Shown: positions 6,020 through 7,515 of the stretch, piece by piece | Position numbering within the stretch: position 1 is the first letter of the stretch | How the letters are laid out: each line of letters starts with the position of its first letter | NCBI GenBank assembly: GCA_030668755.1 | Contig: DAOVEW010000034.1 | Location: forward strand, 1 to 7,515 | Origin: Bacillota bacterium | GTDB lineage: Bacteria > Armatimonadota > Hebobacteria > Hebobacterales > Hebobacteraceae | DNA length: 7,515 nt | Direction of reading: 5' to 3' | Made by a program: the position numbers and the translations under genes | The notes under the pieces: generated by a model | Database searches by the model: none | Told to the model about the DNA's origin: nothing | Seen by the model: only the letters and a program-made list of their open reading frames with translations

Positions 6020-6499
6020 CTACTTGGACATCTTCGCGGCCGCGAGCTGCACGGCCCGTATGATGCGCGGGTACACGCCGCAGCGACAGAGGTGGTCGGC
6101 CAGGGCCCGGCGGATCTCCAGCTCTGTGGGGTTTGGCTCCTTTCGCAGAAGCGAGACTGCGCCCATGATCATGCCCGGAGTGCAATACCCGCACTGGAAT
6201 GCCTGGGCCTCGAGGAAGGCCTCCTGCACCGGGTGGAGGCGGCCCCCCTGCGCCAGGCCCTCAATGGTTGTGACGGTGCGCCCGTGCGCGTGGCCGGCCG
6301 GGAAGATACAAGAGCGCACCGCTTCCCCGTCGACGAGAACGGTACAGGCGCCGCACTCGCCCGCGCCGCAGCCGTACTTCGTCCCGGTCAACCGTAGTTC
6401 TGTGCGCAGTACGCTCAGCAGACTGCGCGAGCTGTCGACCTCCAGCTGGCATAAGCTGCCGTTCACGCGTATTTGGATTCCCTCGCTCTGGCTCGCCAC
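6020..6499 (-). CDS. IorA-like [2Fe-2S] iron-sulfur subunit of the molybdenum hydroxylase
   Basis: This small subunit passes electrons from the molybdenum site through two [2Fe-2S] clusters. With the GTG start at 6499 it has 159 residues, the usual length. The N-terminal plant-ferredoxin-type domain carries Cys44, Cys49, Cys52 and Cys64 (GCGAGECGAC, then RSC). The C-terminal helical domain carries Cys103 and Cys106 (QCGYCTPGM) and Cys138 and Cys140 (HLCRCG). All eight ligands are present. The frame is open upstream to an ATG at 6622, but that would add 41 residues unlike the family and start exactly on the tatC start codon, so I prefer GTG 6499, which has GGAAG ten bases upstream. It has no signal of its own and should be carried out with the IorB-like partner as a hitchhiker. 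It is the first gene of the operon. Confidence 0.92.
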   Translation of the reverse strand: MASQSEGIQIRVNGSLCQLEVDSSRSLLSVLRTELRLTGTKYGCGAGECGACTVLVDGEAVRSCIFPAGHAHGRTVTTIEGLAQGGRLHPVQEAFLEAQAFQCGYCTPGMIMGAVSLLRKEPNPTELEIRRALADHLCRCGVYPRIIRAVQLAAAKMSK

Positions 6500-6621
6500 G
6501 CCGCGCTCACTTCCGGCAGTCTCTTCCCGCCTCTGCGCCCGTTCTCCTGCGGGACCGGCTTGCCACAGGAAGACGCGACGCGCTGCGGAACTCAAAGACA
6601 ACTGGGAACGGAGATATCTCA
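6500..6621. promoter_or_regulatory. Divergent intergenic region between the IorA-like gene and tatC
   Basis: If the IorA-like gene starts at 6499, 122 bp separate the two divergent starts and should hold both promoters. I see no good -35/-10 pair in either direction; the segment is GC-rich, and factors other than the housekeeping sigma are possible. A perfect 10-bp palindrome, GAGATATCTC (6611-6620), lies directly before the tatC TTG codon and overlaps its Shine-Dalgarno GGAG (6610-6613), so a bound protein or a local hairpin there could affect tatC translation. Confidence 0.35.
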
Positions 6622-7383
6622 TTGCCGAAAGAGGAGCGAGCCAACCTGGTGGCCCACCTGACGGAGCTGCGCGCCCGTCTGCTGCGGACGCTGCTGTACG
6701 CCGCGCTGGGTATGGCGGCCATGTGGTTCGTCTATGCGCCCGTCTACCGCTTTCTGGTCCAACCCATTCGGCAGCCGCTGGAGAGCCTCGGAGGGCAGCT
6801 CACGGTGCGAGGGCTGCTCGAGGGCCTGCTGGTCAAGCTGGAGATCGTGCTCGTCGGCGGCCTCATCTTGGCAGCGCCGCTGATCCTCTACGAAGTGTGG
6901 GCCTTCGTGGCCCCGGGGCTGACGCGGAGCGAGCGACGGGCGGCGCGCCCGCTGGTCCCCGCGGCCGGTCTCCTTTTCCTGCTCGGTGCAGCGATGGGCT
7001 ACGCAATCACGAAACCGACGGTCACGGTGCTGCTGCGCTATATTCCGCCTGATACGCGGGCGTGGCTCACGCTGAACGAGACGGTGCTGCTGCTGCTGAA
7101 GTTCTACGTGGCCTTCGGACTCGGGTTCCAGCTTCCGATTGTGATCGTCCTGCTGGCCAAGATCGGAATCGTGGACTCCGCGATGCTGAAGCGGCGCTGG
7201 CGCGAGGCGGTCGTCGGCATCTTCTTGCTCGCCGCCGTGATCACACCGACCTGGGACCCCATCACCCTCACGGTCGCCGCGGTCCCCATGGTTCTTCTCT
7301 ACGTGGCCACCATCGGCGCCGTGATGCTCGTAGAGCGACAGGCGCGGAAGGCGCAGGCGCGGGATGACTCGCTGGCGGGCTAG
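6622..7383 (+). CDS. tatC: Sec-independent protein translocase subunit TatC
   Basis: TatC is the core receptor of the twin-arginine translocase: it binds RR signal peptides and works with TatA/TatB in the inner membrane to export folded proteins. The 253 residues are a normal length and show six hydrophobic segments (about 21-40, 72-95, 112-130, 157-178, 195-210 and 218-236). Conserved features are HLTELRAR with Glu15 at the N-terminus, KLEIVLVGGLILAAPLILYE, the cytoplasmic loop PGLTRSERR with Glu104, and ITPTWDP with Asp212. The position of E. coli Glu170 is Gln170 (FGLGFQLP), and the late Glu of the E. coli LFE motif is Val228 (LLYVATIG). The start is TTG at 6622, with GGAG eight bases before it. 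No tatA or tatB is in the window. Likely clients next to it are the IorAB-like enzyme and the Tat-signal SOD. It ends 23 bp before a converging gene. Confidence 0.95.
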   Translation: MPKEERANLVAHLTELRARLLRTLLYAALGMAAMWFVYAPVYRFLVQPIRQPLESLGGQLTVRGLLEGLLVKLEIVLVGGLILAAPLILYEVWAFVAPGLTRSERRAARPLVPAAGLLFLLGAAMGYAITKPTVTVLLRYIPPDTRAWLTLNETVLLLLKFYVAFGLGFQLPIVIVLLAKIGIVDSAMLKRRWREAVVGIFLLAAVITPTWDPITLTVAAVPMVLLYVATIGAVMLVERQARKAQARDDSLAG

Positions 7384-7406
7384 CCCGTCGGCGCGGCCGC
7401 TGTGCA

Positions 7407-7515
7407 TCACTCCTCGACGGTGATGTCTCCTCGGAGGGGCGCTTCCACGTGGTTCTCGATGCGATTGCGAACGGCCCTGATGCCGGCCGCGCTCTCTGCT
7501 GCGTAGATGCCGATC
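7407..7515 (-). CDS. C-terminal end of a BON-like domain protein (cut by window edge)
   Basis: On the minus strand the frame from the right edge to a TGA at 7409-7407 encodes 35 residues beginning IGIYAAESAAGIRAV and ending GDITVEE. The pattern of an alanine-rich helix, then G-[IV]-x-x-V-x-N-x-[IL], then a final strand, resembles the end of a BON domain, a small alpha/beta fold found in periplasmic or membrane-associated proteins that is thought to bind lipid or carbohydrate surfaces. Too little is present to name the protein. It converges on tatC with a 23-bp gap, and I see no clear terminator between them. Confidence 0.5.
   Translation of the reverse strand, partial: IGIYAAESAAGIRAVRNRIENHVEAPLRGDITVEE

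Noticed and set aside
6500..6622. Start of the IorA-like subunit at ATG 6622
   Set aside because: This would add 41 residues not typical of the family and start on the tatC start codon, leaving no space for either promoter. GTG 6499 gives the normal length.
6619..7410. A 263-codon minus-strand frame opposite tatC
   Set aside because: It is antisense to an unmistakable TatC, and its product is Arg/Gln/His-rich with no family features.

Overview
The window is GC-rich DNA, about two thirds G+C by eye. It looks like the chromosome of a free-living, probably uncultivated bacterium with a Tat system and exported carbohydrate enzymes and oxidoreductases. The sequence does not fix a phylum. DUF4091/GH123-type proteins and Tat-exported molybdenum hydroxylases are familiar in environmental groups such as Armatimonadota and Planctomycetota, but that is only a suggestion.

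Layout, left to right. (1) The end of an unrecognised gene (2-301, +). (2) A complete tRNA-Ala(UGC) with encoded CCA (388-463), followed 13 nt later by a small stand-alone GIY-YIG endonuclease gene (477-743, +). A 21-bp exact copy of the tRNA 3' end follows the nuclease gene (782-802). The tRNA 3' end therefore flanks a ~341-bp unit whose only gene is the nuclease, which looks like a minimal tRNA-targeting mobile cassette. This is the most interesting part of the window. (3) A ~500-bp non-coding stretch (803-1307) with a TATAAT box, a perfect 15-bp inverted repeat (967-981/1028-1042) and a C(UUCG)G hairpin. (4) An Fe/Mn superoxide dismutase (1308-2018, +) with a twin-arginine signal peptide and a second, better-supported internal start at 1419. 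A strong intrinsic terminator follows it (2043-2074). (5) A converging three-gene minus-strand operon, in transcription order: an IorA-like [2Fe-2S] subunit (6499-6020), an IorB-like molybdopterin subunit with a Tat signal (6006-3886), and a secreted DUF4091/GH123-like glycoside hydrolase (3843-2095). (6) Divergent from the operon, tatC (6622-7383, +). (7) The tail of a minus-strand gene with BON-like sequence (7407-7515).

The theme outside the tRNA cassette is Tat export. SOD and the IorB-like subunit carry the identical heptapeptide RREFLRL in their signals, and tatC lies beside the operon. The IorAB-like enzyme should be a periplasmic or membrane-facing molybdenum hydroxylase, but the usual catalytic glutamate near its C-terminus appears to be threonine. 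The GH123-like protein has a Sec-type signal and would act in the same compartment. A 1,254-codon open frame on the plus strand opposite the operon is a codon-bias shadow, not a gene.
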